Shown: positions 33,628 to 43,190 of the stretch, piece by piece | How the letters are laid out: the number at the start of each line of letters is the position of its first letter | Position numbering within the stretch: the stretch's first letter is position 1 | NCBI RefSeq assembly: GCF_030547075.1 | Contig: NZ_JAUOQH010000007.1 | Span: 168,362 to 232,361 of the forward strand | Length of the DNA: 64,000 nt | Reading direction: 5' to 3' | DNA from: Alteromonas sp. 1_MG-2023 | GTDB taxonomy: Bacteria; Pseudomonadota; Gammaproteobacteria; Enterobacterales; Alteromonadaceae | Made by a program: the position numbers and the translations under genes | Notes under the pieces: generated by a model | What the model was told of the DNA's origin: nothing | Database searches by the model: none | What the model saw: the letters and a program-made list of their open reading frames with translations, nothing else

Positions 33628-34823
33628 TAAAATACCCACTCAATGCCTAATTGATAAAGAGTGGCTCGCCTATCGAACTCTGTATTATTCACATCTAATT
33701 CAAAAAAAGACGTTTTTCCTTCTTTACCTTTCAAAAATGAAACTTCCGTTTTAAACGCTAGATTAGTTCGAAAATCCCATCTAGCACCTAACGTGAGAGA
33801 ATCTAAATCGTCCGTTGGGAAATAGCTGTTCACTTCCTCAACGGCAAAATATAATGCGTCCAGTTCAGGTGAAAAACCAATAGGGATAGGGTTATCAATT
33901 TCATTTAATGACTGACGTGATGAGGCTATAGTCGCGTGTAGCAAAATTTCATCAAAATAATACCCAAACGTAATGTAAGAACTATCGATTGCGGCTAGTA
34001 CGTCTATCTCAGACTCTACCTTTATTATTTCAGCGGTAACAAACCAGTTTAATGAATCGTAACCTACTCCTAACAAGTACGACGACGATGCTCCATTGAT
34101 ATCTAACGTATCCGCCGTATCACCGAACCCCGCGGCTCTTAGCCCTTGAATTAAAGGCTGTAATTCATCTAACTCCACGGCTGTATCGTTCGCAAAACTT
34201 GTCGCAACTCTAAATTGAAAACCTCGGTAACTGGTTTCAATGACGCCACCAAACATACCGTCTACTTCAACATCTGAAGAAGTGCCATTACTCAAAATTT
34301 CATCATCAAAGTTTCCCCAGTAAAGCTCAACAGAAAAGGTAACTTCGTTGTAATAGCCTAGATAGCGGGCGTTGGCTCCCTCATACTGAGAAAACAAATA
34401 ACCGCTATAAAGTTGCTGTGGGGCGTTTAACCAAGGGTATGCAAAACCTACGTCTATTACGTCAGAGAATTTTAAAAGGGGGGTACGAAGCCGACCAATA
34501 TTAAATTGCCACGATGCATTAGGCTGATAGGTTAAATATAACCACTCCACTCCTGACTGCCTTGATTCATCACTGTGCCATAACAGCTGGCCAGACATCG
34601 AAAAATAGTCATTGAATGTGTAATCAGCTTGCACTGCAGCAAGTGACTTTTGAGAAACACTAAACGAATTATCGTAGCCTTCATATTTGGCTTCATCCGT
34701 AGATAAGTAACCGCCAACTACGCGAGCGAATCCTGAGAATTCTAAATCATTTGAAGTATCTGCGAGCACTCCATGGGAAAAAAGACTCGTGATAAGGAAG
34801 AAAGATGCGAACCGTCTCAACAA
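33627..34823 (-). CDS. Outer-membrane porin-like beta barrel (copy 2)
   Basis: 398 residues with signal peptide (to about LAD) and C-terminal VEWVF. Paralogue of the porin at 31805-33007, with conserved AFSGFARVVGG-type start (here EFSGFARVVGG), TYQPNASWQFNIGRLR, FKTEVSFLKGKEGKTSFF and terminal segment. It forms an operon with the PstS-like gene behind it. Two copies with drifted mid-regions suggest specialisation for different substrates or conditions. Confidence 0.8.
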   Translation of the reverse strand: MLRRFASFFLITSLFSHGVLADTSNDLEFSGFARVVGGYLSTDEAKYEGYDNSFSVSQKSLAAVQADYTFNDYFSMSGQLLWHSDESRQSGVEWLYLTYQPNASWQFNIGRLRTPLLKFSDVIDVGFAYPWLNAPQQLYSGYLFSQYEGANARYLGYYNEVTFSVELYWGNFDDEILSNGTSSDVEVDGMFGGVIETSYRGFQFRVATSFANDTAVELDELQPLIQGLRAAGFGDTADTLDINGASSSYLLGVGYDSLNWFVTAEIIKVESEIDVLAAIDSSYITFGYYFDEILLHATIASSRQSLNEIDNPIPIGFSPELDALYFAVEEVNSYFPTDDLDSLTLGARWDFRTNLAFKTEVSFLKGKEGKTSFFELDVNNTEFDRRATLYQLGIEWVF

Positions 34824-34952
34824 AGGAAAACCTTATAAACGAAGTAGCGTTCAATTAATAATTACCAACGTTCAGTGATTATTAACCCAAACTTCATTTT
34901 TCGCCAGTTTAAGCAGTTAGTTAAGAAAAAACATATAAGAAAGGTATTTAAT

Positions 34953-34985
34953 GGCTACCAGAGAAATGGGGTTACTCTGGTAGCC
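34953..34985 (-). terminator. Hairpin after eda
   Basis: A perfect 11-bp stem (34953-34963 with 34975-34985) around an 11-nt loop, 27 nt beyond the eda stop on the minus strand. The T tract is weak. Confidence 0.5.
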
Positions 34986-35011
34986 TTGGTGAAACGACTT
35001 ATTTCACTAGA

Positions 35012-35626
35012 TTATTTAACTTCAGAGCACGCTTGGGTAATAGCTTGCCAATTTTTCGCTTCAACCCACTCAGGTTTTGCAACCCAAGTACCACCCACAG
35101 CAAAGATGTTGCTCATCGAAAGGTAATCTTGGTAATTGCCTTCCGATACACCGCCAGTTGGGCAGAAACGAGAATCTTTAAATAGGCCACCAACGGCTTT
35201 TAAGAATGCAGCACCACCTGAAAGTGACGCTGGGAACAGCTTCATTTCTCGAAAGCCGTGTTCTCTTGCAAGTACAATATCACCAACCGTTGAAACACCA
35301 GGCAATACCGGTAGGCCACACGAAGCTAGTGCGGTTAATAAACGCTCTGTCACCGCTGGAGTAACAATAAAATCGGCACCCGCGTCTATAGCCACTTTAA
35401 GCGACGCTTCATCAATAATAGTGCCGGCACTTACAATCATGTCAGGCAAAGCTGCTTTTATAGCTGTAATTGCTTCAGCTGACTTCTCTGAGCGAAGTAC
35501 CACTTCCACTGTACGCAAGTTTGCTTCATACATAGCTTTTGCAATAGCAACGCCGTCTTCTGCGTTATTTACTTGGATAATAGGTAAAAGCTTCTGCTCT
35601 CCCATAATTGAAGAAATAGAATTCAT
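35012..35626 (-). CDS. eda: KDPG aldolase (2-dehydro-3-deoxy-6-phosphogluconate aldolase)
   Basis: 204 residues, the normal length. It cleaves KDPG to pyruvate and glyceraldehyde-3-phosphate, the last step of uronate/Entner-Doudoroff catabolism, in the cytoplasm. The general-acid/base Glu41 (TVEVVLRS) and Schiff-base Lys129 (MKLFPAS) are present, as are SAGTI and PTGG. It follows kdgK by 29 nt in the same operon, the two genes completing alginate breakdown begun at 1-6850. Confidence 0.95.
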   Translation of the reverse strand: MNSISSIMGEQKLLPIIQVNNAEDGVAIAKAMYEANLRTVEVVLRSEKSAEAITAIKAALPDMIVSAGTIIDEASLKVAIDAGADFIVTPAVTERLLTALASCGLPVLPGVSTVGDIVLAREHGFREMKLFPASLSGGAAFLKAVGGLFKDSRFCPTGGVSEGNYQDYLSMSNIFAVGGTWVAKPEWVEAKNWQAITQACSEVK

Positions 35627-35655
35627 AGTTTTCTCTGTGTAATTTTGCGTAAGGA

Positions 35656-36585
35656 TCAGGTTAAATTTTGACTAAAGAGGCTGTAGGCAGCGGCATCCAC
35701 AATGGCACCTTTATGCTGAATAACAAATCCAGCACTTTTAGATGCTTTTTCAACCGCTTCTTTTTGTGATGCATCTTCAAGTCTTGCGCCAAGATAAACA
35801 CCATTAAAGGCATCACCAGCAGACGTGGTATCCACAACATTCTTAACTGGTGTAAGCGGAACTTGTGAAATATTGCCTTCTTTATTTATAACGGTAACCG
35901 CGTCACTGCCATTTTTAATAATGACTTCATCGAATGTGTAATCACTTAAAAATTTGAGTGTTTCTTCGATGGTATCGATGCCATATAGGAAGTTGAAGTC
36001 TTCAATACCAGGAAGGATGATATCGGCAAGCTCGTACGCTTTTGCGTAGAGACGCTTAGCGTCGTCTTTGCTTTTCCATAAAGACGGACGATGGTTAATA
36101 TCAAAGACTAACTTAACACCAGACGATTTTAAACGGGTTAATAAAGCGAAGTATTTAGGCAAGTCTTCTTCGTTAATTACCGCTAAGCTGATACCACTGA
36201 ACAACACCATATCGAATGCCGTCATCGCAGCAATATCATTGCTATCCAATGTTTGCATCATGCTTTTAGCAGCAGAATCAGAACGCCAATAAACGAATGA
36301 ACGCTCACCCGTGTCATCTGTATATATTCGGTACAGGCCTAGGTGCTTTTCTTCATGTCTGCCAATAAAACGCGGGTTTATCCCCTCATTAACGGCATGC
36401 ATAACCATTTCGTCACTTAATGCGTCTTTGCCAACGGCGCTAACGTAATAAACATCATGTTGTGGAAAAGTGCGCTTCATATAAACGGCAGAATTGTAGG
36501 TATCGCCTGCGAAACCTTGAGAGAGTAAGCCGTTCTCGGCTTCCCTAAGCTCTGACATACATTCGCCAATAAAACCAACTCTCAT
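35656..36585 (-). CDS. kdgK: 2-keto-3-deoxygluconate kinase (PfkB family)
   Basis: 309 residues, usual for KdgK. The ribokinase/PfkB fold is marked by GECMSELR at the N-terminus, AVGKD, and the catalytic motif DTTSAGDAFNG with Asp258. It phosphorylates KDG to KDPG for Eda, the next gene. It is divergent from the GntR-family regulator, with a 391-nt control region containing ATTACCAA boxes. Confidence 0.93.
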   Translation of the reverse strand: MRVGFIGECMSELREAENGLLSQGFAGDTYNSAVYMKRTFPQHDVYYVSAVGKDALSDEMVMHAVNEGINPRFIGRHEEKHLGLYRIYTDDTGERSFVYWRSDSAAKSMMQTLDSNDIAAMTAFDMVLFSGISLAVINEEDLPKYFALLTRLKSSGVKLVFDINHRPSLWKSKDDAKRLYAKAYELADIILPGIEDFNFLYGIDTIEETLKFLSDYTFDEVIIKNGSDAVTVINKEGNISQVPLTPVKNVVDTTSAGDAFNGVYLGARLEDASQKEAVEKASKSAGFVIQHKGAIVDAAAYSLFSQNLT

Positions 36586-36823
36586 GCTACACAGACTCCA
36601 ATTTAATTTGCACTGACTACTTAACGTAGTAGTCGTTTATTATTAAGGCCAGTTAGAAGTGTCTAGTAGGCTTATTGTCAGTACCTAACAACTCTATATA
36701 TTGAAACTCGACCTTATGTCTTGTTTGCTCATGTTCTTTTTGTGTAAAAGAAATGTCACACCAAACCACAATCTAACCAATTGGGCGACCAAATACAACC
36801 AATTTATTTTACCAGAATAGCAT

Positions 36824-36837
36824 TTGGTTATTACCAA
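36824..36837. promoter_or_regulatory. TTGGT-tatt-ACCAA dyad between kdgK and gntR
   Basis: A perfect 5-bp inverted repeat with a 4-nt spacer, including the octamer ATTACCAA (36830-36837) seen upstream of other alginate genes. Candidate operator for the adjacent GntR/FadR regulator. Confidence 0.5.
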
Positions 36838-36946
36838 GATAGCGGTGGACGTTTTTCTTTATTCTAATTCACCTTCAACTTCTAACATTTTTTTGCGTAC
36901 TTTGCGATTTAGCATACTTTCAGGCTACAATCGGTGTAACAGTTAC

Positions 36947-36954
36947 GTTACCAA
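36947..36954. promoter_or_regulatory. GTTACCAA box immediately upstream of gntR
   Basis: Lies 22 nt before the regulator start codon; same box as at 3295-3302. Candidate autoregulatory site. Confidence 0.3.
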
Positions 36955-36976
36955 AATATGTTCATAAGGTTAATAA

Positions 36977-37711
36977 ATGAAATCTCGCCGGCTTTTCTGG
37001 AGTATCGTAGAAAAACTTGAAGACTTAATCGATCAAGGTGTTTGCCCCGCTGGAAGCCGTTTGCCCGCTGAACGAGAACTAGCAGAAACGTACAAAGTAA
37101 GCCGCCCCACTATACGCGAAGCTATTATTGCACTAGAGGTGCGAGAGCGAGTGGAAGTGAAAACGGGGTCGGGCGTTTACGTACTTAAGCAGAAAAAAAA
37201 TCAACACACCGCAAAAGCGATTAGCGCTTTTGAATTAACCCAGGCAAGAGCATTGATTGAAGGGGAAGCTGCAGCGCTTGCTGCATCAACAATCAGTGAT
37301 GAAGAAATATCAGCTCTGCAAACCTCTTTAACTGAGATGGCAGCCCCTGAAACAGCAGACTCAGCCGACCAACGATTCCATCATATTATTTCTCAAGCCA
37401 CTCATAACCATGCTGTTCAATTGTCGGTGGAGAATTTATGGGAGCTTCGCCGCTCTACGCCTCAAATCGTAGCTGCGTATAGTGACGTGTGTTCACAAGG
37501 TATTGAACAGAGAATTAGAGAGCATACAGAGATCTTTAACGCGATTGCTAATAGAGATACCGCTGCTGCGCGAAAAGCAATGCATAGCCATTTTAACCGG
37601 CTGATAAACGCGTTGTTTGATGCAAGTGAGGCAAGAGAGTTAGAAGAGATTAGAAGAAAGACTGATAAAACACGTGGGCTCTACTCAATTTCTCATCTAA
37701 GCAAGCCCTAG
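36977..37711 (+). CDS. GntR/FadR-family transcriptional regulator (uronate/alginate regulator candidate)
   Basis: 244 residues. The N-terminal winged helix (about 8-75) has the GntR hallmark LPAERELAETYKVSRPTIREA and GSGVYV; the C-terminal all-helical FCD ligand domain (about 85-215) has the family's Asp/His positions (RFHHIIS, HTEIF, HSHFN). FCD GntR proteins such as UxuR, ExuR and KdgR-like regulators sense uronate intermediates, so KDG or DEH is the likely ligand. It is divergent from kdgK-eda. ATTACCAA boxes around this locus and at 2143-2175 and 3295-3315 are its probable targets (inference). Confidence 0.9.
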   Translation: MKSRRLFWSIVEKLEDLIDQGVCPAGSRLPAERELAETYKVSRPTIREAIIALEVRERVEVKTGSGVYVLKQKKNQHTAKAISAFELTQARALIEGEAAALAASTISDEEISALQTSLTEMAAPETADSADQRFHHIISQATHNHAVQLSVENLWELRRSTPQIVAAYSDVCSQGIEQRIREHTEIFNAIANRDTAAARKAMHSHFNRLINALFDASEARELEEIRRKTDKTRGLYSISHLSKP

Positions 37712-37771
37712 GCTTTAATGATAAATGCGCTTTTTAAATGACTAGGTGCTATTTTCAGGCTTTAGAAACAA

Positions 37772-37795
37772 AACAGGCTTCTTTCGAAGCCTGTT
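37772..37795 (+). terminator. Terminator hairpin after gntR
   Basis: A perfect 10-bp stem (37772-37781 with 37786-37795) and 4-nt loop. The stronger T tract is on the minus-strand side, so it may work in either direction. Confidence 0.55.
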
Positions 37796-37971
37796 ACTTA
37801 CTAGGGTACTCAGAGTATTTTTGTTTTTCTTTTGTGAGTTTGTATATGGGTAGATCTGTTTTTACTAATATTGGTGTATAAAAATTAGCTGAGCAGGTTT
37901 TGCTTACGCTAGATTTCGATACAAAATATATAAACATCACGCCACTTTGTCAACCACAAACAAAAACAGTT

Positions 37972-37992
37972 ATTACCAAAAAGCATTACCAA
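37972..37992. promoter_or_regulatory. Tandem ATTACCAA boxes upstream of mscS-like gene
   Basis: Two perfect copies, 13 nt apart, same spacing as at 3295-3315. They may be GntR-regulator sites or a relic of a lost alginate gene here. Confidence 0.35.
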
Positions 37993-38178
37993 TAAACTTA
38001 GATGGTTTCATATAAGCGCGTTAGCCGTGCCTATAACGCATTTATCGTACTGAACTAAATACCTTACCCTCGTACGAAATTGCTTTACGGCATGCCAAAT
38101 TCGGTTTAAAAAGCGCACTATTGTTTAGTCTTTACTTTCGAGTATCCTGCTCGTACTAATTTTGCGAATATTAATCAA

Positions 38179-39504
38179 ATGACCCTAGATACGCTTTTCG
38201 AGCACATTCAAGAAAAATGGACACTAATCCAAGCGTCGGTTTATACCTCAACGTTTCTTATACAGGTTTTGCTTATTGCCGTTATTTACGCGGTGGCGTT
38301 TATTCTTTCTCGCCAAGTTAGAAAGCCATTCAAGTTCACTAGAGAAGCACCAAATAGTGGCGTGCACACGCTTCACAATATGTTGTACAAGCTGGGCGGC
38401 ACCCTATTCCCCGTAATTACCATCAGCTTACTAAAATTAACGACCGTATTGGGCGCGCAATTTCAGTTCGATCCTTGGGTCCTTGAGATTGCCGTGGTGG
38501 TGGCGGTCATGCTATTCGTTGCTTCTCTAATTCGTGGATTCATCGACAACCCTATATTTGCCGGCTTCATGCGTTGGATAGGCTTACCTATTCTATTTTT
38601 GTACTTAGTGGGCGTGCTGCCCGTTGTGACCGCCGCTTTAGAATCTATGTCTTTATCTATTGGTAATGTAGATATCTCCGCATATGGAATTACTCGCGTT
38701 ATCTTGTTCGGCGTATTGCTTTTTTGGTTGGGTAGAGCGTCGAATAATCTTGGCCAAGATATAATTCGCAGTCACACCAAGTTGGATGTATCAACCAAAG
38801 AAGTGTTCGCAAAACTGTTTGAAGTTGCCTTGTTTTGTATCGTATTTCTGCTTTTACTAAATGTAATGGGTATAAACCTAACCGCTTTGGCCGTGTTTGG
38901 TGGTGCTCTGGGTGTGGGTTTAGGCTTGGGTCTTCAATCTATTGCCTCTAACTTTATATCGGGCATTATTATCTTGCTTGATAGGTCGTTAACTGTGGGC
39001 GATTTTGTAGAGTTGGAAGACGGCCAAAAAGGCATAGTGCGAGAATTTAAAATGCGTTACGCCGTACTAGAAACCTTCGACGGTAAAGACATACTCGTAC
39101 CTAACGAAAAGTTTATTAGTTCATTACTTATAAACTGGACCCACAAAGATCCCAAACAGCGCTATCGTATTGATTTTTCGGTTGCTTACAAAACTGATAT
39201 TCGCGCAATGGTAGAAATTATTAAAGAGACGGTATCACAACATCCCCAGGTCATTAGCGGTGAAGATATACCATTTGAAGAGCTACCCGACTGTGAAATT
39301 GACAGCTTTGGTGACTCGGGCGTGAATATGTTTGTGGAGTTTTGGATGGATGGGGTTGATGATGGAAAAAACCGTGTTGGCGGCGATCTGCTGTTAACCG
39401 TATTCGAGACGCTTCGCGAACATAAAATTGAAATTCCTTTCCCTCAGCGTGAAGTACGAGTGGTTAACGAAAACGGCATTGGTATTCGTAACACTACGCC
39501 CTAA
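38179..39504 (+). CDS. MscS-family mechanosensitive ion channel
   Basis: 441 residues. Five or more TM helices precede the pore helix, which is the Gly/Ala-rich FGGALGVGLGLGLQSIASNFISG typical of MscS TM3. The beta domain (VGDFVELEDGQKGIVREF, VPNEKFIS) and C-terminal alpha/beta domain follow. It releases ions and solutes on hypo-osmotic shock. It is longer than E. coli MscS (286) because of extra N-terminal helices, like YbdG/MscM-type members. The 3' end overlaps the convergent gene at 39501 by 4 nt. Confidence 0.92.
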   Translation: MTLDTLFEHIQEKWTLIQASVYTSTFLIQVLLIAVIYAVAFILSRQVRKPFKFTREAPNSGVHTLHNMLYKLGGTLFPVITISLLKLTTVLGAQFQFDPWVLEIAVVVAVMLFVASLIRGFIDNPIFAGFMRWIGLPILFLYLVGVLPVVTAALESMSLSIGNVDISAYGITRVILFGVLLFWLGRASNNLGQDIIRSHTKLDVSTKEVFAKLFEVALFCIVFLLLLNVMGINLTALAVFGGALGVGLGLGLQSIASNFISGIIILLDRSLTVGDFVELEDGQKGIVREFKMRYAVLETFDGKDILVPNEKFISSLLINWTHKDPKQRYRIDFSVAYKTDIRAMVEIIKETVSQHPQVISGEDIPFEELPDCEIDSFGDSGVNMFVEFWMDGVDDGKNRVGGDLLLTVFETLREHKIEIPFPQREVRVVNENGIGIRNTTP

Positions 39505-39986
39505 TAGCGAGAAAGTAACACATCCCACTGCCACTGCGCATCTTGCAAATTGAGCAGGCCGATAAACTTTTGATAATCGGCCTGCCCCATGGCATGGGCA
39601 ACTGTTTTTAATTGAGATTTGGCTCGTATCGCTTTTACCTGCAACAACTCCAGTCGTTTATCAGCATTTTCACCAAAGTTAGTATCTAAAATTTCGTTGG
39701 CTTTCTTATTCGCATCCCAAAATGTTAGCACGTAGCCAATAAGCTTAAGGTGCACCCCTATCATTTGTTTGCTTTCTATAACCGCCGCTAAGATTGATGA
39801 AGCCAACCTCTTTTTAAAACCGCTTTCGGTTTCGCCCCGGGCACTTTCCCACAATAGCTCAAGCGCTACTTGGTATTCTTCAATTAGCCTTATATGCTGC
39901 TCGCACCAATGCTGTTCACTAGGAAGTGTATCTAAGTCCTCGGCCAACATTTCTAGGTTTACAAGCTGTCGCTGTATGGTTGCCAT
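39501..39986 (-). CDS. Hypothetical all-helical protein
   Basis: 161 residues, no signal peptide or TM segment, predicted to be helical throughout (leucine, glutamine and lysine rich, with WCEQHIRLIEEYQ and QWQWDVLL at the ends). No family recognised. It overlaps the mscS stop by 4 nt on the opposite strand. Codon use looks like the neighbours and it has a plausible start, so it is probably real. Confidence 0.6.
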   Translation of the reverse strand: MATIQRQLVNLEMLAEDLDTLPSEQHWCEQHIRLIEEYQVALELLWESARGETESGFKKRLASSILAAVIESKQMIGVHLKLIGYVLTFWDANKKANEILDTNFGENADKRLELLQVKAIRAKSQLKTVAHAMGQADYQKFIGLLNLQDAQWQWDVLLSRY

Positions 39987-40344
39987 GATGCTCTTTTGAA
40001 TGAGTCGGTTTAAATAAGTAGGTTTATAAAAAAAGCTTATGCGCCATTGCTTTATAACTTTGCCAGTTAAAAGCCGTTAGTAAATAGCGGCTATGTAATA
40101 GCTAAAGCGTGAATTTGCTTTTTATCTGAGCTATTCAGCTTATAGAAATCCTTTTACTAATATAAGTGCTTTGAATAAGTGTATAGAAAGTTAGTGGCAG
40201 GTACAGAATTAATCGTAGGTAAGCGTTTCATTGCATATAGTTGTATAGCTATTTGAATAATCGTTATGTAACAGCCAATAATAAACGCGGGCAGTGTCAC
40301 CTGCCCGCGTACTTATAATGTGTAATGAGTAAACGTGTTAACGT
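39987..40344. other. Intergenic region downstream of katG
   Basis: 358 bases without a gene. AT-rich except for the katG terminator at 40285-40310. Nothing else recognised. Confidence 0.4.
40285..40310 (-). terminator. Rho-independent terminator of katG
   Basis: A perfect 10-bp GC-rich stem (40285-40294 with 40301-40310) and a 6-nt loop. On the minus strand it is followed by TTTATTATT. Confidence 0.8.
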
Positions 40345-42645
40345 CTATTGGTTTAAAGGACTGTTTAAGTCATGGCGTAAATCGAAACGGTCGAGGGTCA
40401 TGACCTTTGTCCATGCATCTACAAAGTCTTCAACAAACTTGGTTTTCGCATTATCGTACGCATAAACCTCAGACACCGCACGCAACTCGCTATTCGAACC
40501 AAACACTAAATCGACAGGTGTAGCTGAGTAGAGCACTTCACCGGTTTTACGGTTTATGCCTTCATAAACCGCAGGGTCGTCTGTTTTTCTCCACTTCACA
40601 TTCATATCAAGCAATGTAGTAAAGAAATCGTTGTTCAGCGTACCCACGCTACTTGTGAAAACACCATGAGTGCTATTGCCGTTGTTCGCACCTAGGGAAC
40701 GCATGCCACCTATTAGCACAGTCATCTCTGGAACGGTTAAATTCAGTTGATCGGCTTTATCTACCAACATTTCGGCAGGAGATCGATAGCTAGTGTCTGC
40801 GTTGTAGTAATTGCGGAATGCATCAGCGGTTGGCTCTAACAATGAAAATGAATTCACATCAGTTTGGGCCTGTGTAGCATCTCCTCTGCCCGGTATGATG
40901 GGCACAGCCACCTCAACACCTGCATCGGCAGCTGCTTTTTCAATTGCTGCACCTCCCGCAATAACAATAAGGTCAGCCAACGAAACTTTAGGGCTTGATG
41001 AATTACCGCCATTAAAGTCTTTTTGAATTTCTTTTAAAGTAGAAACAACCGCCTTCACTGTCTCGGGTTCGTTAACCGCCCAATCCATTTGTGGTGCTAA
41101 TGCGATACGGGCACCGTTTGCACCACCTCGGTAATCAGACGACCTAAAACTGGCAGCTGCTCCCCAAGCAGTTTTCACTAATTGCTGTACGCTTAATCCT
41201 GAGTCTAAAATTGTGGCTTTTAATTTTTTAACATCACCATCGGTTACTGGCTTATGATCAGTTGTGGTGACAGGGTCTTGCCATACGAAGTTTTCTTTCG
41301 GAATGTCGTTACCAAGATAACGAGCTTTAGGGCCCATATCCCGATGGGTTAGCTTAAACCATGCTTTGGCAAACGCTGTTTGGTACTCTTTTGGATCGGC
41401 TAAGAAGCGTTCTGCTATCTTGCGGTACTCTGGGTCATATTTAAGCGCAAGGTCAGCTGTGGTCATAACAGGCGCATGGCGTTTACCTTCAACATGAGCA
41501 TCAGGCACTGACGTTTGCGCCGACTCATCGGTAGGTATCCATTGAATTGCACCCGCTGGGCTGCGAGTTTGCTTCCACTCAAAGCCTAATAGATTTTGCA
41601 GATATAAACTGGTCCATCGTGTAGGAAGTTGTGTCCACGCCCCTTCTAAACCACTGGTAATGGTATCTTCAGAATGCCCTTTGCCGCAGTTGTTTTTCCA
41701 ACCTAAGCCTTGCTCTTCTACACCAGCACCACCCGGTTCAGCTTCTAAACAGTCGGCAGGCTTGTGAGCGCCGTGCATTTTGCCAAACGTGTGCCCACCA
41801 GCAATTAGCGCCACTGTTTCCTCATCATTCATGGCCATACGATTAAATGCAGTACGGATATTTTTCGCAGAGCCCATAGGATCAGGTACACCTTTAGGCC
41901 CTTCTGGATTAACGTAAATCAACCCCATGTGGGTTGCACCCAATGGGCGTTGTAACTTACCGTCTTTTTCTTCGCGATCACTGGCGAGCATTTCTACTTC
42001 TGGCCCCCAATACACCATGTCCGGTTCCCAGTCATCGGTGCGGCCACCCGCGTAGCCATAGGTATCAAAGCCCATATTTTCCATACCTACGGTGCCGGCA
42101 AGTATCATAAGGTCTCCCCACGATAATGCCTTACCGTATTTTTGCTTTATGGGCCATAGTAACCGACGGGCTTTGTCTAAGCTGGCATTATCAGGCCAGC
42201 TATTAAGCGGATCAAAACGCATTTGGCCACCGTCACCCCCGCCGCGACCATCTAACGTACGGTATGTACCTGCACTGTGCCATGAAAGTCGAATAAAGAA
42301 GGGGCCATAGTTTCCATAATCTGCTGGCCACCAATCCTGTGAGGTAGTCAGTAGTTCATTTACGTCAGCTTTTACTTGGTCTAAGTCTAATGATGCAAAT
42401 GCTTCTGCATAGTCGAAGTCATCGCCTAGCGGGTTTGAGCGACTGTCATGGTCGCGCAGTTGGGATAAATTAAGTTGTTCTGGCCACCAAAAGTTATTGG
42501 TTCGCGCCTGAAAAGGCTGAACCATTCCTGTGCCTTTTGCGCCAGCTGGCTTACTGATTTGATCGTTAGCAAATGACGCGCTTGTGCCTAATGCTAGTGT
42601 GACCAACCCTGCTAATGTAGCTTTGTATACCCTGGATATCTTCAT
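40345..42645 (-). CDS. katG: Catalase-peroxidase with signal peptide (periplasmic KatG)
   Basis: 766 residues. A Sec signal (cleavage near SFA-ND, residue 26) makes this a periplasmic KatG of the KatP/KatG2 sort. The distal triad Arg119-Trp122-His123 ([11 protein letters not shown]), the Trp-Tyr-Met adduct residues Trp122, Tyr244 and Met270, and the proximal His285 ([10 protein letters not shown]) are all present. The enzyme removes hydrogen peroxide. Both the active N-terminal and the inactive C-terminal repeat are complete. It is monocistronic, with a terminator downstream. No OxyR site was identified by eye. Confidence 0.95.
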   Translation of the reverse strand: MKISRVYKATLAGLVTLALGTSASFANDQISKPAGAKGTGMVQPFQARTNNFWWPEQLNLSQLRDHDSRSNPLGDDFDYAEAFASLDLDQVKADVNELLTTSQDWWPADYGNYGPFFIRLSWHSAGTYRTLDGRGGGDGGQMRFDPLNSWPDNASLDKARRLLWPIKQKYGKALSWGDLMILAGTVGMENMGFDTYGYAGGRTDDWEPDMVYWGPEVEMLASDREEKDGKLQRPLGATHMGLIYVNPEGPKGVPDPMGSAKNIRTAFNRMAMNDEETVALIAGGHTFGKMHGAHKPADCLEAEPGGAGVEEQGLGWKNNCGKGHSEDTITSGLEGAWTQLPTRWTSLYLQNLLGFEWKQTRSPAGAIQWIPTDESAQTSVPDAHVEGKRHAPVMTTADLALKYDPEYRKIAERFLADPKEYQTAFAKAWFKLTHRDMGPKARYLGNDIPKENFVWQDPVTTTDHKPVTDGDVKKLKATILDSGLSVQQLVKTAWGAAASFRSSDYRGGANGARIALAPQMDWAVNEPETVKAVVSTLKEIQKDFNGGNSSSPKVSLADLIVIAGGAAIEKAAADAGVEVAVPIIPGRGDATQAQTDVNSFSLLEPTADAFRNYYNADTSYRSPAEMLVDKADQLNLTVPEMTVLIGGMRSLGANNGNSTHGVFTSSVGTLNNDFFTTLLDMNVKWRKTDDPAVYEGINRKTGEVLYSATPVDLVFGSNSELRAVSEVYAYDNAKTKFVEDFVDAWTKVMTLDRFDLRHDLNSPLNQ

Positions 42646-43190
42646 GTTGTTTTCCCAATGCTATGTGAGTTTTGCCGATAATTTTTAAGTCCAATATCAT
42701 CAAATCCATTGTTATTTATGGCTACTGAGTGACTATTGGCTATTTATTAGTAAGCGACGATTATTTGTTAACAATATATTCACATACGTAAAGTAATTAG
42801 AGCTTCATAGAAAAGACAGTTGAAAAATTGGATGAAGACGATAGGAAATACTAATTAGATTTTTTCACTTTACTTAACGCCAACTCAAGTTTTCCTAAAA
42901 AGTCTTTTGTAAAGAGTCGATTATGAACGCTTCTTTGCTATGTACTCTTTTCAAAAGGTAAGAAACTTATGCCGTACAACTTTTAATCAGCGATTAAAAT
43001 GCAAACAACTCATCCGGAAAAGTACGGTAAATCGTGAAACTCTTTCCCATTATTTTCCTCATTTAAGACTTTTTTACGCTGGCATGTTGATTGAATAGGT
43101 AGTGATATCAAACGTGAGGCATTTCATTCTCACGTAGATCTTCCTTATGGAAGCTAATGGAACGTTGGAAACTAAAACGAGGATGTCATT
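42646..43190. other. Divergent region between katG and the OMP gene
   Basis: 545 AT-rich bases that must hold the katG and OMP promoters. No ORF, hairpin or known regulatory motif stands out. Confidence 0.35.

Larger units (their letters stand above)
36586..36976. other. Divergent control region kdgK/gntR
   Basis: AT-rich, no gene. It contains the TTGGT-N4-ACCAA dyad (36824-36837), and GTTACCAA (36947-36954) directly before the regulator's start codon, consistent with control of kdgK-eda and autoregulation. Confidence 0.45.
37712..38178. other. Intergenic region between gntR and mscS
   Basis: 467 bases without a gene. Holds a terminator hairpin (37772-37795) and a pair of ATTACCAA boxes (37972-37979, 37985-37992), 13 nt apart, about 190 nt before the MscS gene. 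Confidence 0.4.
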
